Shown piece after piece: positions 28,301 to 36,881 of a DNA stretch of 64,000 nt. The stretch comes from Methylomagnum ishizawai (GTDB lineage: Bacteria > Pseudomonadota > Gammaproteobacteria > Methylococcales > Methylococcaceae): NCBI RefSeq assembly GCF_900155475.1, contig NZ_FXAM01000001.1, positions 1,723,501 to 1,787,500 of the forward strand, in the 5' to 3' direction. Below the pieces are notes generated by a model, which worked only from the letters and a program-made list of their open reading frames with translations, had not been told where the DNA came from and ran no database searches. Within the stretch, counting starts at the first letter, position 1. Each line of letters opens with the position of its first letter. Position numbers and translations under genes: made by a program.

Positions 28301-29390
28301 AGCCCTGGCCGTCGAAATCCAGCCACAGGCGGCGGTGCAGGTCGAGACTGTCGGGTTCGGGGTCCGGGTCGCCGCGGCGGAGGGTTTTGAAGACCATGGC
28401 CGCGCCCGGTTCCAGGTGGTAGGCGGGCAGTTGTTTCCAAACTTCGGGTAATTCGGTCTGGCGCGGATCGAGGGCCGGGACGCCTTCGATCTCGGCCAGC
28501 CGGATGCCGGGGTTGGCGGCATAGGCCCAGATTTCCTCGGCGGGCCAGGGTTCGGCCGGCGTGCCCGGTTTCAATTCGCCGACTTCGCCGGGCTGGCGGG
28601 TGATGATGTCCAGGCTCCAATGGCCGGGCCGGGCTTGGACCCGCAAGCGGCCATCCGCTTCCAAGCGGGCGGGCAGGGGGCTATCCACCCGCAGCGGGAT
28701 GGCGTGGTCCAGCACCGCGCCTTGCAGCAGCAATTCGCGGGGACGGCCCGCGATATCCAGGTCGAGATGGGTGGTGATTCTGACCGGGACGCTGTCGTCG
28801 ATACGGCGATAGACCTTGAGCGCCAGGGTGTCGGCGATTTCGGCGGGCTTGGCCGCGCCTTCGTTGTGTATCCACAATGCGCCGTCGTCGTTGAAGGCCG
28901 GGATCGAGACCGGCTTGCCCTTGAGTTTGAGTTCGATCAGGCCGATGTGGGCGGGCAGGGGCAGGCTTTCCGGCAGGGCGTCCCAGGTGTAGTGCCCGGT
29001 CACGGTGTGGGAGCCGGGCGCGAGACGCAGGCCGGGGCGGTCGTCTTGCGCTTCCAGTGCCGTCGGTTGGCCGTCGGCTTCGACCGCGCCCGGCCAGTGT
29101 TCCGCCGCGCCCGGCAGCGCCACCCAACTCGGGGTGTAGACCTGGACCCGCAGTTCGAACCGCCCGCCGTGTTCGTCCAGGTCCAGGGCCAACCGGGCCG
29201 GCCAGACGCAGGGGCGTTCTCCGTCCGCGCCGGGCATCGGTGGGCAATTGCGGTCTGGGTGGTCCCATAGTGCCCAATCGACCCAGGGCTTGAGGGCGTC
29301 GGGCACTTGGCTTGGGGGCAATGGCCCGGCTTGGGCGATGGCGGCGAGGCAGAGGCACAACAGGACGGGCAGGGTGTACCGGCTGGGCAT
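25332..29390 (-). CDS. Very large multi-domain membrane protein of unknown function
   Basis: A 1352-residue protein with a signal peptide (MPSRYTLPVLLCLCLAAIAQAG). The layout is: a periplasmic beta-rich domain (about 25-470), a group of four helices (about 472-567), a Pro/Ala linker, a single helix (about 680-700), another hydrophobic segment (717-737), a second beta-rich domain (about 740-1160) and four C-terminal helices (about 1160-1335). The two extracytoplasmic domains share Trp/Gly-rich turns and may be related. Cysteines near the N-terminus (DRNCPPMPG, ERPCVWP) recur after residue 740 (PPDCQPRCAEIP). I do not recognise a named family or catalytic motif. It ends 29 bases from convergent siaD and is divergent from gyrA. 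Confidence 0.78.
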   Translation of the reverse strand: MPSRYTLPVLLCLCLAAIAQAGPLPPSQVPDALKPWVDWALWDHPDRNCPPMPGADGERPCVWPARLALDLDEHGGRFELRVQVYTPSWVALPGAAEHWPGAVEADGQPTALEAQDDRPGLRLAPGSHTVTGHYTWDALPESLPLPAHIGLIELKLKGKPVSIPAFNDDGALWIHNEGAAKPAEIADTLALKVYRRIDDSVPVRITTHLDLDIAGRPRELLLQGAVLDHAIPLRVDSPLPARLEADGRLRVQARPGHWSLDIITRQPGEVGELKPGTPAEPWPAEEIWAYAANPGIRLAEIEGVPALDPRQTELPEVWKQLPAYHLEPGAAMVFKTLRRGDPDPEPDSLDLHRRLWLDFDGQGYTVNDQIGGRMTQGWRLNAGQGLDLGRVSLDGEPQSITHDTTGGGIGVEVRRGELALSADGRLPGSATLSVAGWDRDFRQVDAELNLPPGWRLLAATGVDQAPGTWIARWSLLDLFIVLIAALAVGRLWGWPWTGLAVAGLALSWHEPDAPRYIWLHVLAAVALARNLPEGRARQVAGGYRNLAALALALIALPFMAERIRVGLYPQLEYPWVAQAAPAAQAELAVPARQPVEEAAPTAGATLDRTFRAMSKAAQLSAPATPAAAPPAQPPRAIDPNAITQTGPGLPEWRWTTIPLSWNGPVTRAQEMRLFLLPPAANLVLNLLEVLLVLGLAGLLVWGKPGPRPSGPGGAAPRRGSLPFLLIPLLLFLPEAKAEIPSPELLDTLRDRLLAPPDCQPRCAEIPLLRLETAPGELRQTLDITSAAQTAVPLPAQPGQWSPSRAEVDGKPAQSLFRDSGGLLWLVLEPGRHSVVLAGPLPPREQIALPLPLKPRRAEATGTGWTVAGIGDNGVPEPQLQLIRTAERQGAEATPTLEARPLPPFLEVRRVLRLGLTWRVETWVQRQFPADSPVAVEIPLIPGESVVTGGVRVKDGKLLANLLPGQTQLSWESVLEPQPSLTLTAPNTTAWTEFWQADVSPIWHMGSEGLAVVHHQNPAGAWLPEWRPWPGESVTLRLSRPVGIPGRTLTLDASELRLAPGQRATEATLSLRLRSSQGGRHDLELPEAAVLQSVSIDGTPQPIRPQGRTVSLPLHPGTQTATLVWRDDHGIDTRLSAPALDLGAPSVNASTQIDLGPDRWVLLLGGPALGPAVLFWGVLLLILLLAYGLGRVPLSPLRPWQWALLLVGLSQIPAFGGILVVAWLLGLAWRERVGRTLGDRGFNALQTGLALLTLAALASLLDAVQQGLLGLPEMQVAGNGSDAYHLHWYQDRAESRPPRPWVVSAPLWLYRGLMLAWALWLAYALLDWLRWGWKAYAADGWWRTRPKADPPEP

Positions 29391-29475
29391 GGGCAGTCTC
29401 CTTCCGGGGGCATGGCGTGGTGGTTGCCATCATAGGGCAGGGCTTCCACGGCCCACAACCGCCAGGATGCGGGCG

Positions 29476-29505
29476 AAAAAAAGGCCGGTTCGCGGGGAAC
29501 CGGCC
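29476..29505 (-). terminator. Minus-strand intrinsic terminator upstream of the large membrane protein gene
   Basis: A 9-bp stem (GGCCGGTTC / GAACCGGCC) with a five-base loop is preceded on the plus strand by seven A, so on the minus strand it ends in seven T. It sits upstream of the minus-strand start at 29390 and no gene precedes it on that strand for the next several hundred bases, which suggests a short RNA or attenuated leader. Confidence 0.75.
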
Positions 29506-29665
29506 AAGTGCTTCCTTCAGGTAGTGCCATTCACGGGGGGGGATATTAGGGCGGCTGGCTTAAAACAAGCTTAAACGTCCGGCGGAACCGGTTTCGGTAA
29601 CGGGCGGGCGGGTCGATGCCGGGTCGGCCCGCCCTCGCGCGGTGGAGCCAGACCGCCCCACCCGC

Positions 29666-29671
29666 TATAAT
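29666..29671 (+). promoter_or_regulatory. Perfect -10 box upstream of gyrA
   Basis: TATAAT lies 84 bases before the gyrA ATG. The -35 position (TGGAGC at 29643-29648, 17-base spacing) is a weak match. Confidence 0.45.
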
Positions 29672-29755
29672 GCCGTTCTTTTTCAACACGCTTCCGTGCC
29701 GCCTCGCGGGCCAGTCCGCCGGGGTGTCGCCGCCACCAGAGCCGCCCAGCCCTCC

Positions 29756-32386
29756 ATGACTTCCTTCGCCAAAGAAATCATCCCGGTCAACCTCGAAGAC
29801 GAAATGAAGCAGTCCTATCTCGATTACGCCATGAGCGTGATCGTGGGCCGGGCGCTTCCCGACGTGCGGGACGGGCTGAAACCCGTGCATCGCCGCGTCC
29901 TCTATGCCATGCACGAGTTGGGCAACGATTGGAACAAGCCTTATAAGAAATCGGCCCGCGTGGTGGGCGACGTGATCGGTAAATACCATCCGCATGGCGA
30001 TGTGGCTGTTTACGATACGATTGTTCGCATGGCGCAGCCCTTTTCCCTGCGCTATATGCTGATCGACGGACAAGGCAACTTCGGCAGCGTCGATGGCGAT
30101 CCACCTGCCGCCATGCGTTACACCGAAGTCCGCATGGCCCGTATCGCCCATGAGCTACTCGCCGACCTCGACAAGGAAACCGTCGATTTCATCCCCAACT
30201 ACGACGAATCCGAGCGGGAACCCACGGTCCTCCCCACTCGGATTCCCAACCTGCTGGTCAATGGCTCGGCCGGGATCGCGGTCGGCATGGCGACCAATAT
30301 CCCGCCGCACAACCTGGGCGAAGTCATCGACGCCTGCCTCCACCTCATCGAACAGCCGGAAGCCAGTATCCAGGATTTGATGGGCCATATCCCCGGCCCG
30401 GATTTCCCCACCTTCGGGCTTATCAACGGGGCTGGCGGCATCCGTGAGGCGTACCTGACCGGGCGGGGCCGCATCTACCTCCGCGCCCGTTGCGAATTCG
30501 AGGAAGACGGCCACCGCACCAGCATCGTGGTTCACGAGCTGCCGTATCAGGTCAACAAAGCCCGGCTCCAGGAAAAAATCGCCGAACTCGCCAAGGAAGG
30601 GCGTTTGGGCGGGATTTCCGGCCTGCGCGACGAATCCGACAAGGACGGGATGCGCTTGGTGATCGAACTCAAGCGCGGCGAAGCAGCGGAAGTGGTGCTG
30701 AACAACCTGTACCAATTGACCGCGATGCAGACCGTGTTCGGTATCAACATGGTGGCTTTGATCGATGGCCGTCCGCGCTGCCTGAACCTCAAGGAGTTCC
30801 TGGCCGCTTTCATCGACCACCGCCGTGAGGTCGTGACCCGGCGCACCTTGTTCGATCTCCGCAAGGCCCGCGAACGCGCCCATATCCTGGAAGGTTTGGC
30901 TGTGGCCCTCGCTAATATCGACGCGGTCATCGAGCTCATCAAGACTTCGCCCAACCCCGCCGTGGCGAAAGAGCGTTTGTTGGAGCCGGTATGGCGTCCG
31001 GGCGTGGTGATGGACCTTTTGGCGCGGGCCGAGGATGCCATCCGTTCGCGTCCCGAAACCCTGCACGCCTGGTTCGGTCTGGGCGATCAAGGCTACCGCC
31101 TGTCGCCGGAACAGGCCCAGGCCATTTTGGAACTGCGCCTGCACCGGCTGACCGGCCTGGAACAAGACAAAATCATCGCCGAATATCGCGAAATCCTCGC
31201 CAAGATCGATGAATTCCTGGCGATCCTGGGCAGCGATGTCCGGCTGATGGAAGTCATCCGCGACGAACTCGCCGCCATCCGCGAGCAATTCGCCGACAAG
31301 CGCCGCACCCGGATCATCGCGGACCATCTCGACCTCAGCCGCGCCGACCTCATCACCGAGGAAGACATGGTTGTCACCGTGTCGCACGAAGGCTATGTGA
31401 AATCCCAGCCGCTCACGGCCTACCGCGCCCAGCGCCGTGGCGGTCGCGGCAAGGCGGCGGCGACCACCAAGGAAGAGGATTTCATCGAGAAGCTGATCGT
31501 GGCCAACACCCACGACACCATCCTGTGTTTCTCCAGCGTCGGCAAGGTGTATTGGCTCAAGGTCTACGAATTGCCTGTGGCGAGCCGGACTTCCCGCGGC
31601 AAGCCCTTCGTCAACCTGTTGCCTTTGGAGGACGGTGAGCGCATCAATGCCATCCTGCCGATCCGCGAGTTCGACGAAGGCCATTTCATCTTCATGGCGA
31701 CTGCGTCCGGCATCGTCAAGAAGGTGGCGCTGAAGGAGTTCGAGCGGCCCCGCAGCCTGGGCAAGATCGCCATCGACCTGCGCCAGGACGACCGTTTGGT
31801 CGATGTCGCCATCACCGACGGCCAGCAGCATGTCATGCTGTTCAGCGACGCGGGCAAGGCGGTGTGCTTCGACGAGGACGATGTGCGGGTCATGGGGCGC
31901 GGCGCGGCGGGCGTCCGCGGCATGGCCTTGGGCGACGATCAGAAGATCATCGCCCTCATCATCGGCACCGAAGGCTCGGTGCTGAACATCACCGAAAAGG
32001 GCTACGGCAAGCGCACCGATATCGCCGATTTCCCCAGGCATCGCCGGGGCGGGCAGGGCGTCATCGCCATCCAGACCAACGAGCGCAACGGCGCGGTGGT
32101 GGGCGCGGTGCTGGTGAACGAAAGCGACGAACTCATGCTGATTACCGATGGCGGCACCCTGGTCCGCACCCGGGTCGAGGAAATCCGCGAACTGGGCCGC
32201 AACACCCAGGGCGTGATGGTGATCCGCCTCAATCCGGGCGAGAAAGTGGTGGGCGTGGACCGTATTCCGATGTTGGAAGGCGAGTCCGACGATATCGCCG
32301 AGACCGGCGAAGAATCCGCCGGGACCGATCCGACCGAAATCAATCCGATTAACCAAGAAGGAGAGAGCGATGGCGAGGGTGTATAA
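29756..32386 (+). CDS. gyrA: DNA gyrase subunit A
   Basis: The breakage-reunion subunit of gyrase, 876 residues (E. coli 875). The catalytic tyrosine is Y122 in AAMRYTE. Numbering is the same as in E. coli up to this region, which shows that position 83 of the quinolone-resistance region is Val ([11 protein letters not shown], codon GTG) instead of Ser, while D87 is kept. The GyrA box and beta-pinwheel repeats occupy the C-terminal third (QRRGGRGK near 560). The ATG at 29756 is the only start giving the conserved N-terminus [18 protein letters not shown]. The 3' end overlaps serC by 17 bases, so gyrase and serine synthesis are coupled in one operon, as in pseudomonads. Confidence 0.97.
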   Translation: MTSFAKEIIPVNLEDEMKQSYLDYAMSVIVGRALPDVRDGLKPVHRRVLYAMHELGNDWNKPYKKSARVVGDVIGKYHPHGDVAVYDTIVRMAQPFSLRYMLIDGQGNFGSVDGDPPAAMRYTEVRMARIAHELLADLDKETVDFIPNYDESEREPTVLPTRIPNLLVNGSAGIAVGMATNIPPHNLGEVIDACLHLIEQPEASIQDLMGHIPGPDFPTFGLINGAGGIREAYLTGRGRIYLRARCEFEEDGHRTSIVVHELPYQVNKARLQEKIAELAKEGRLGGISGLRDESDKDGMRLVIELKRGEAAEVVLNNLYQLTAMQTVFGINMVALIDGRPRCLNLKEFLAAFIDHRREVVTRRTLFDLRKARERAHILEGLAVALANIDAVIELIKTSPNPAVAKERLLEPVWRPGVVMDLLARAEDAIRSRPETLHAWFGLGDQGYRLSPEQAQAILELRLHRLTGLEQDKIIAEYREILAKIDEFLAILGSDVRLMEVIRDELAAIREQFADKRRTRIIADHLDLSRADLITEEDMVVTVSHEGYVKSQPLTAYRAQRRGGRGKAAATTKEEDFIEKLIVANTHDTILCFSSVGKVYWLKVYELPVASRTSRGKPFVNLLPLEDGERINAILPIREFDEGHFIFMATASGIVKKVALKEFERPRSLGKIAIDLRQDDRLVDVAITDGQQHVMLFSDAGKAVCFDEDDVRVMGRGAAGVRGMALGDDQKIIALIIGTEGSVLNITEKGYGKRTDIADFPRHRRGGQGVIAIQTNERNGAVVGAVLVNESDELMLITDGGTLVRTRVEEIRELGRNTQGVMVIRLNPGEKVVGVDRIPMLEGESDDIAETGEESAGTDPTEINPINQEGESDGEGV

Positions 32387-33452
32387 CTTCAGCGCGGGAC
32401 CGTCCACGCTGCCGACGGCGGTACTCGAAAAGGCCCGCGACGAATTGCTCGATTGGGGCGGCACCGGCATGTCGGTGATGGAGATGAGCCATCGCAGCAA
32501 GGCCTATGTCGGTATCGCCGAGCAGGCCGAGGCCGATTTCCGCGCCTTGCTGGCGGTGCCCGCCGATTACAAGGTGCTGTTCCTGCCGGGCGGGGCCACC
32601 GGCCAGTTCGCCGCCATCCCCATGAACCTGCTGCGCGGCAAGACCAAGACCTGCTATGTCAACACCGGCATCTGGTCCGAAAAAGCCATCGCGGAAGCCA
32701 AGCTCTATTCCGAAGTGCTGATCGCCGCAAGTTCCAAGGACAACCAGCACACCGCGATTCCGGCCCGCGCCGATTGGAAGCTCGACGCCGAAGCGGCCTA
32801 TTTGCACTACACCTCTAATGAAACCATCGGCGGCGTGGAATTCCATAGCGTGCCGGACAGCGAAGGTCTCCCGCTGGTTTGCGATATGTCTTCCGATATC
32901 TTGTCCCGCCCGGTGGATGTAGCCCAATACGCGCTCATCTACGCCGGGGCGCAGAAGAACATGGGACCGGCCGGCATCGCCATCGTGGTGGTGCGCGAGG
33001 ATGTGCTGGGCCAAACCCTGCCGTTCACGCCTTCGATCTTCGATTACAAGAAGCAGGCCGAGAACGGCTCCATGCTCAACACCCCGCCCACCTATAACTG
33101 GTATTTGTTGGGGCTGGTGCTGGAATGGTTGAAGGAACAGGGCGGACTCGCCGCCATCGAGGCGCTCAATACCCGCAAAGCCGACAAGCTCTACGCCGCC
33201 ATCGACAATTCGCCGTTCTATTCCAACCCGGTCGATCCGGCCTGCCGTTCGCGCATGAACGTGCCGTTCCGCATCGCCAACACCGATTTGGAAAAAACCT
33301 TCCTGGCCGAAGCCAAGGCGGCGGGTTTGGTGAATCTGGAAGGCCATCGTTCGGTGGGCGGTTTCCGCGCCAGTATCTATAACGCCATGCCGGAAGCGGG
33401 CGTCGATGCCTTGGTGGACTTCATGGCTGGCTTCGAAAAGCAACACGGGTGA
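32370..33452 (+). CDS. serC: Phosphoserine aminotransferase
   Basis: PLP enzyme of 360 residues that converts 3-phosphohydroxypyruvate and glutamate to phosphoserine; it also serves pyridoxine synthesis. [12 protein letters not shown] at the N-terminus, the PLP lysine K196 in [12 protein letters not shown], and the C-terminal [18 protein letters not shown] are family hallmarks. A ribosome binding site (AAGGAGAG) lies inside the end of gyrA, and the two frames overlap by 17 bases, so translation is likely coupled. The next gene is serA, which makes its substrate. Confidence 0.97.
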   Translation: MARVYNFSAGPSTLPTAVLEKARDELLDWGGTGMSVMEMSHRSKAYVGIAEQAEADFRALLAVPADYKVLFLPGGATGQFAAIPMNLLRGKTKTCYVNTGIWSEKAIAEAKLYSEVLIAASSKDNQHTAIPARADWKLDAEAAYLHYTSNETIGGVEFHSVPDSEGLPLVCDMSSDILSRPVDVAQYALIYAGAQKNMGPAGIAIVVVREDVLGQTLPFTPSIFDYKKQAENGSMLNTPPTYNWYLLGLVLEWLKEQGGLAAIEALNTRKADKLYAAIDNSPFYSNPVDPACRSRMNVPFRIANTDLEKTFLAEAKAAGLVNLEGHRSVGGFRASIYNAMPEAGVDALVDFMAGFEKQHG

Positions 33453-33457
33453 AATCC

Positions 33458-34621
33458 ATGCTCAAAATCCGCACCTACAACAACATCTCGCCCCTGGGGC
33501 TGGAAAAATTCCCCCGCGACCGCTACGAGGTCGCTTCCGAAATCCAACATCCCGACGCCATCCTGCTGCGTTCCTTCGACCTGCACGGGGTCGAAATCCC
33601 CGCGACGGTCAAGGCCGTGGGCCGGGCCGGGGCCGGTGTCAACAACATCCCGGTGTCCGAATATACCCAGCGCGGCGTGCCAGTGTTCAACGCGCCGGGA
33701 GCCAATGCCAACGCCGTGAAGGAACTGGTGCTGGCCGGGATGCTGCTGGCCGCCCGCAAAATCTGCGATGCCTGGAATTACGCCAAGCACCTGGAAGGCG
33801 ACGACGACTCGATCCATCATCAAGTGGAAAAGGGCAAGAAAGCCTTCGTCGGTTTCGAGTTGACCGGCAAGACCCTGGGGGTGTTGGGGCTCGGGGCCAT
33901 CGGTGTGAAGGTCGCCAATGCCGCCATCGATCTCGGCATGAATGTCATCGGCTACGACCCGCTGTTGACGGTCGAAAGCGCTTGGATGCTGTCCTCGAAA
34001 GTGGCGCGGGCCAGCAGCGTGGACGATCTGATTTCCCGTTCCGACCTTGTCACCCTGCACGTCCCCCTGGGCGAGCAAACCCGCCATCTCATCAACGGCC
34101 CGCGCCTCGGTTTCATGAAGAAGGGCGCGGTCTTGTTGAATTTCTCGCGTTCGCCGGTGGTGGACGAGGACGCCGTCCGCGCCGCCTTGGATTCCGGCCA
34201 GTTGCAAACCTATGTCTGCGACTTCCCCGGCCAAGCCCTCCTCAGCCATGCCAAGGCCATCGTGCTGCCGCACTTGGGCGCATCCACCCACGAGGCCGAG
34301 GAGAACTGCGCCATCATGGTGGCCGAGCGGGTGCGCGATTTCTTGGAGAACGGCAATATCCGCCATTCGGTGAACTTCCCCGAAGTCGTCATGCCGCGCA
34401 GCCAAGGTCATCGTCTCGCCATCGCCAACGAGAACGTGCCGAACATGGTCGGGCAGATTTCCTCCGCCCTGGCCGAAGCCAACCTCAACATCATCGATTT
34501 GTTGAACAAGTCGCGGGGTGATTACGCTTACACCTTGATCGACCTGAACGCTGCGGTGCCCGCCGAAACCCTGGAGCGCATCGGGTCCATCAAGGGCGTG
34601 TTGTCGGTACGGACCCTCTGA
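33458..34621 (+). CDS. serA: D-3-phosphoglycerate dehydrogenase (ACT-domain form)
   Basis: NAD enzyme of 387 residues catalysing the first step of serine synthesis. The Rossmann motif is VLGLGAIGVKVA, the substrate-binding part includes RAGAGVNNIP, the catalytic region has NFSRSPVVDEDA (Arg) and LPHLGASTHEAEENCA (His), and a C-terminal ACT domain (MVGQISSALAEANLNIIDLL ...) should bind serine. The ATG at 33458 is preceded by GGGTGA six bases away; a GTG at 33449 that overlaps the serC stop would add three residues. Its presence between serC and pheA is unlike Pseudomonas, where serA is elsewhere; here the two adjacent steps of serine synthesis are side by side. Confidence 0.94.
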   Translation: MLKIRTYNNISPLGLEKFPRDRYEVASEIQHPDAILLRSFDLHGVEIPATVKAVGRAGAGVNNIPVSEYTQRGVPVFNAPGANANAVKELVLAGMLLAARKICDAWNYAKHLEGDDDSIHHQVEKGKKAFVGFELTGKTLGVLGLGAIGVKVANAAIDLGMNVIGYDPLLTVESAWMLSSKVARASSVDDLISRSDLVTLHVPLGEQTRHLINGPRLGFMKKGAVLLNFSRSPVVDEDAVRAALDSGQLQTYVCDFPGQALLSHAKAIVLPHLGASTHEAEENCAIMVAERVRDFLENGNIRHSVNFPEVVMPRSQGHRLAIANENVPNMVGQISSALAEANLNIIDLLNKSRGDYAYTLIDLNAAVPAETLERIGSIKGVLSVRTL

Positions 34622-34632
34622 AGCTCCAGCCC

Positions 34633-35736
34633 ATGCGGAATCCAGAAATCACCCCCGTCGAACATCCCCTGGCCGGGATACGCCGCGAAATCGACGCCAT
34701 CGACGACCAGCTTTTGGCGTTGCTGAACCGCCGCGCCGCTTGTGCCCAGCAGGTGGCGGAGATCAAGACCGCCGCTGGCGAGGTCGAGTGTTTCCACCGG
34801 CCCGAGCGCGAGGCCGAAGTGTTGCGGCGGATGGCGGAGCGGAATCCTGGACCGTTGGGGCGGGACGTGGTGGTGCGGTTTTTCCGGGAACTGATGTCGG
34901 AATGCCTCGCCCTGGAAAAACCACTGGCCGTGGCTTTCCTAGGGCCGGAAGGCACCTTCACCCAGCAGGCGGCGTTCAAGCATTTCGGCCACGCCATCGC
35001 GGCCAGTCCGTTGCCGTCCATCGACGAGATTTTCCGCAGCGTCGAGGGCGGCGCTTGCCAATATGGCGTGGTGCCGGTCGAAAATTCCACCGAAGGCGTC
35101 ATCACCCATACCCTGGACAGTTTCATGCGTTCGGGGTTGTTGATTACCGGCGAGGTGAGCCTGCGTATCCATCACAACCTGATGGGGCAGTGTGAGGATT
35201 TGGCCGGAATCCGCGAGGTGTTTTCGCATCAGCAATCCTTGGCCCAGTGCCGGGGTTGGCTGGACCGCCAGTTGCCGGGCGTTCGGCGCACGGCGGTTAG
35301 CAGCAATGCCGAGGCGGCGCGGTTGGCGGCTGAAACGCCCGGTTGCGCGGCCATCGCGGGCGAGGTGGCGGCGGAATTGTATGGCCTGGGGATTTTGGCG
35401 CGGAATATCGAGGACGAACCGGACAACACCACCCGGTTCCTGGTGATTGGCCGCAATCCGGTGAACCGCACCGGCCAGGACAAGACTTCCCTGCTGCTGA
35501 CCACGCGCAACGATCCGGGCGCGTTATATGGCGTGTTGGAGCCTTTCGCCCGCCATGGCATCAGCATGAGCAAGATCGAATCGCGGCCTTCCCGGCGCGG
35601 GGCTTGGGATTATGTGTTCTTCGTCGATGTCGAGGGGCATCGGGACGATCCGACCCTGGCCGGTGCGCTGGCCGAACTCGAACGCAAAACCACCTTGCTG
35701 AAAATCCTCGGCTCCTATCCCAAAGCCGTGGCCTGA
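34633..35736 (+). CDS. pheA: Bifunctional chorismate mutase / prephenate dehydratase
   Basis: Makes prephenate from chorismate and then phenylpyruvate, the phenylalanine branch point. 367 residues: an AroQ-type mutase (about 1-95, IRREIDAIDDQLLALLNRRA), a prephenate dehydratase domain (about 97-280, FLGPEGTFTQQAA, PVENSTEGV, TRFLVIG) and a C-terminal ACT domain (about 285-360, GALYGVLEPFARHGISMSKIESRPSR) with the ESRP motif tied to phenylalanine feedback. It follows serA by 11 bases and is 29 bases before hisC, in the gyrA-lapB superoperon. Confidence 0.96.
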   Translation: MRNPEITPVEHPLAGIRREIDAIDDQLLALLNRRAACAQQVAEIKTAAGEVECFHRPEREAEVLRRMAERNPGPLGRDVVVRFFRELMSECLALEKPLAVAFLGPEGTFTQQAAFKHFGHAIAASPLPSIDEIFRSVEGGACQYGVVPVENSTEGVITHTLDSFMRSGLLITGEVSLRIHHNLMGQCEDLAGIREVFSHQQSLAQCRGWLDRQLPGVRRTAVSSNAEAARLAAETPGCAAIAGEVAAELYGLGILARNIEDEPDNTTRFLVIGRNPVNRTGQDKTSLLLTTRNDPGALYGVLEPFARHGISMSKIESRPSRRGAWDYVFFVDVEGHRDDPTLAGALAELERKTTLLKILGSYPKAVA

Positions 35737-35765
35737 TTAAAAACAAGAGATAGCGCAGCCTTTCC

Positions 35766-36881
35766 ATGCAAGCAGCCGATTTAGCCATCCCCGGAGTGCG
35801 TGGCCTGACCCCTTATCTGCCCGGCAAACCCATCGCCGAGTTGGAACGGGAGTTGGGTCTTGCCCATATCGTCAAGCTCGCTTCCAACGAGAATCCCTTG
35901 GGGCCGAGTCCCAGGGCTTTGGAAGCCGTCCGCCGCATCCTGCCGGAACTGCATTTCTATCCCGATGGCGGTGGTTTCGAGCTGAAATCCGCATTGGCCG
36001 GGAAACTGGGCGTCGAATCCGCACAGATCACTTTGGGCAATGGCTCCAACGATGTGTTGGAACTGGTCGCCCGCGCTTTCCTGTCGCCCGCGGTCAACGC
36101 GGTGTTTTCGGAACATGCCTTCGCGGTCTATCCCATTGTCACCCAGGCGGTGGGCGCTGTAGCCAAGGTGGCGAAGGCCCACGATGGCAGCCGGGGTTCC
36201 CGCTATGGGCATGATTTGGCGGCGATGGCCGCTTTGGTCGATGCCGATACACGGGTGGTGTTCATCGCCAACCCGAACAATCCCACCGGCAATTACCTGA
36301 CCCGCACCGAGTTGCACGCTTTCCTGGCCGGGCTGCCCGAACATGTCATCGCCGTGGTGGACGAGGCTTATTTCGAGTATGTCGCGGTGGCCGATTACCC
36401 GAACGCTTTGTCTTGGCTGCCGGAATTCCCCCATCTGGTGGTGACGCGGACTTTCTCCAAGGCGTATGGCTTGGCCGGGCTCCGGGTGGGTTATGCCGTG
36501 TCGAGTCCCGCCGTCGCCGATGTGTTGAATCGGGTGCGCCAGCCCTTCAACGTCAACCTGCCCGCCCTGGAAGCGGCCAAGGCCGCGCTGGACGACGCCG
36601 AACATCTGGAAAACACCGTCCGCCTCAACCAGGCCGGTTTGCGCCAATTGGGCGCAGCCTTCATCGCCCGTGGCCTGGAATTCATTCCTTCGGTCGGCAA
36701 TTTCATCACCTTCGACCTCAAGCGTCCCGCCGGGCCGGTGTACGAGGCTTTGTTGCGGCAAGGCGTGATTGTGCGGCCCATCGGCAATTACGGCTTGCCT
36801 CATCATCTGCGGGTCACGGTGGGCACGGAGGCGCAGAACGCCGTGTTCCTGGCCGCGCTGGACCGCGTGCTGGCCGCATGA
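35766..36881 (+). CDS. hisC: Histidinol-phosphate / aromatic aminotransferase
   Basis: Class I/II PLP aminotransferase of 371 residues. LASNENPLGPSP (39-50), NPNNPTGN (169-176) and the PLP lysine K232 in TFSKAYGLAGLRVGY identify the HisC family. Lying between pheA and tyrA, it corresponds to the HisC2 of pseudomonads and probably transaminates phenylpyruvate or hydroxyphenylpyruvate as well as, or instead of, imidazole-acetol phosphate. Its stop overlaps the tyrA start (ATGA), giving tight coupling. Confidence 0.93.
   Translation: MQAADLAIPGVRGLTPYLPGKPIAELERELGLAHIVKLASNENPLGPSPRALEAVRRILPELHFYPDGGGFELKSALAGKLGVESAQITLGNGSNDVLELVARAFLSPAVNAVFSEHAFAVYPIVTQAVGAVAKVAKAHDGSRGSRYGHDLAAMAALVDADTRVVFIANPNNPTGNYLTRTELHAFLAGLPEHVIAVVDEAYFEYVAVADYPNALSWLPEFPHLVVTRTFSKAYGLAGLRVGYAVSSPAVADVLNRVRQPFNVNLPALEAAKAALDDAEHLENTVRLNQAGLRQLGAAFIARGLEFIPSVGNFITFDLKRPAGPVYEALLRQGVIVRPIGNYGLPHHLRVTVGTEAQNAVFLAALDRVLAA

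Noticed and set aside
30155-32500. 781-codon minus-strand frame over gyrA
   Set aside because: Antisense shadow of a gyrA gene with complete motifs.
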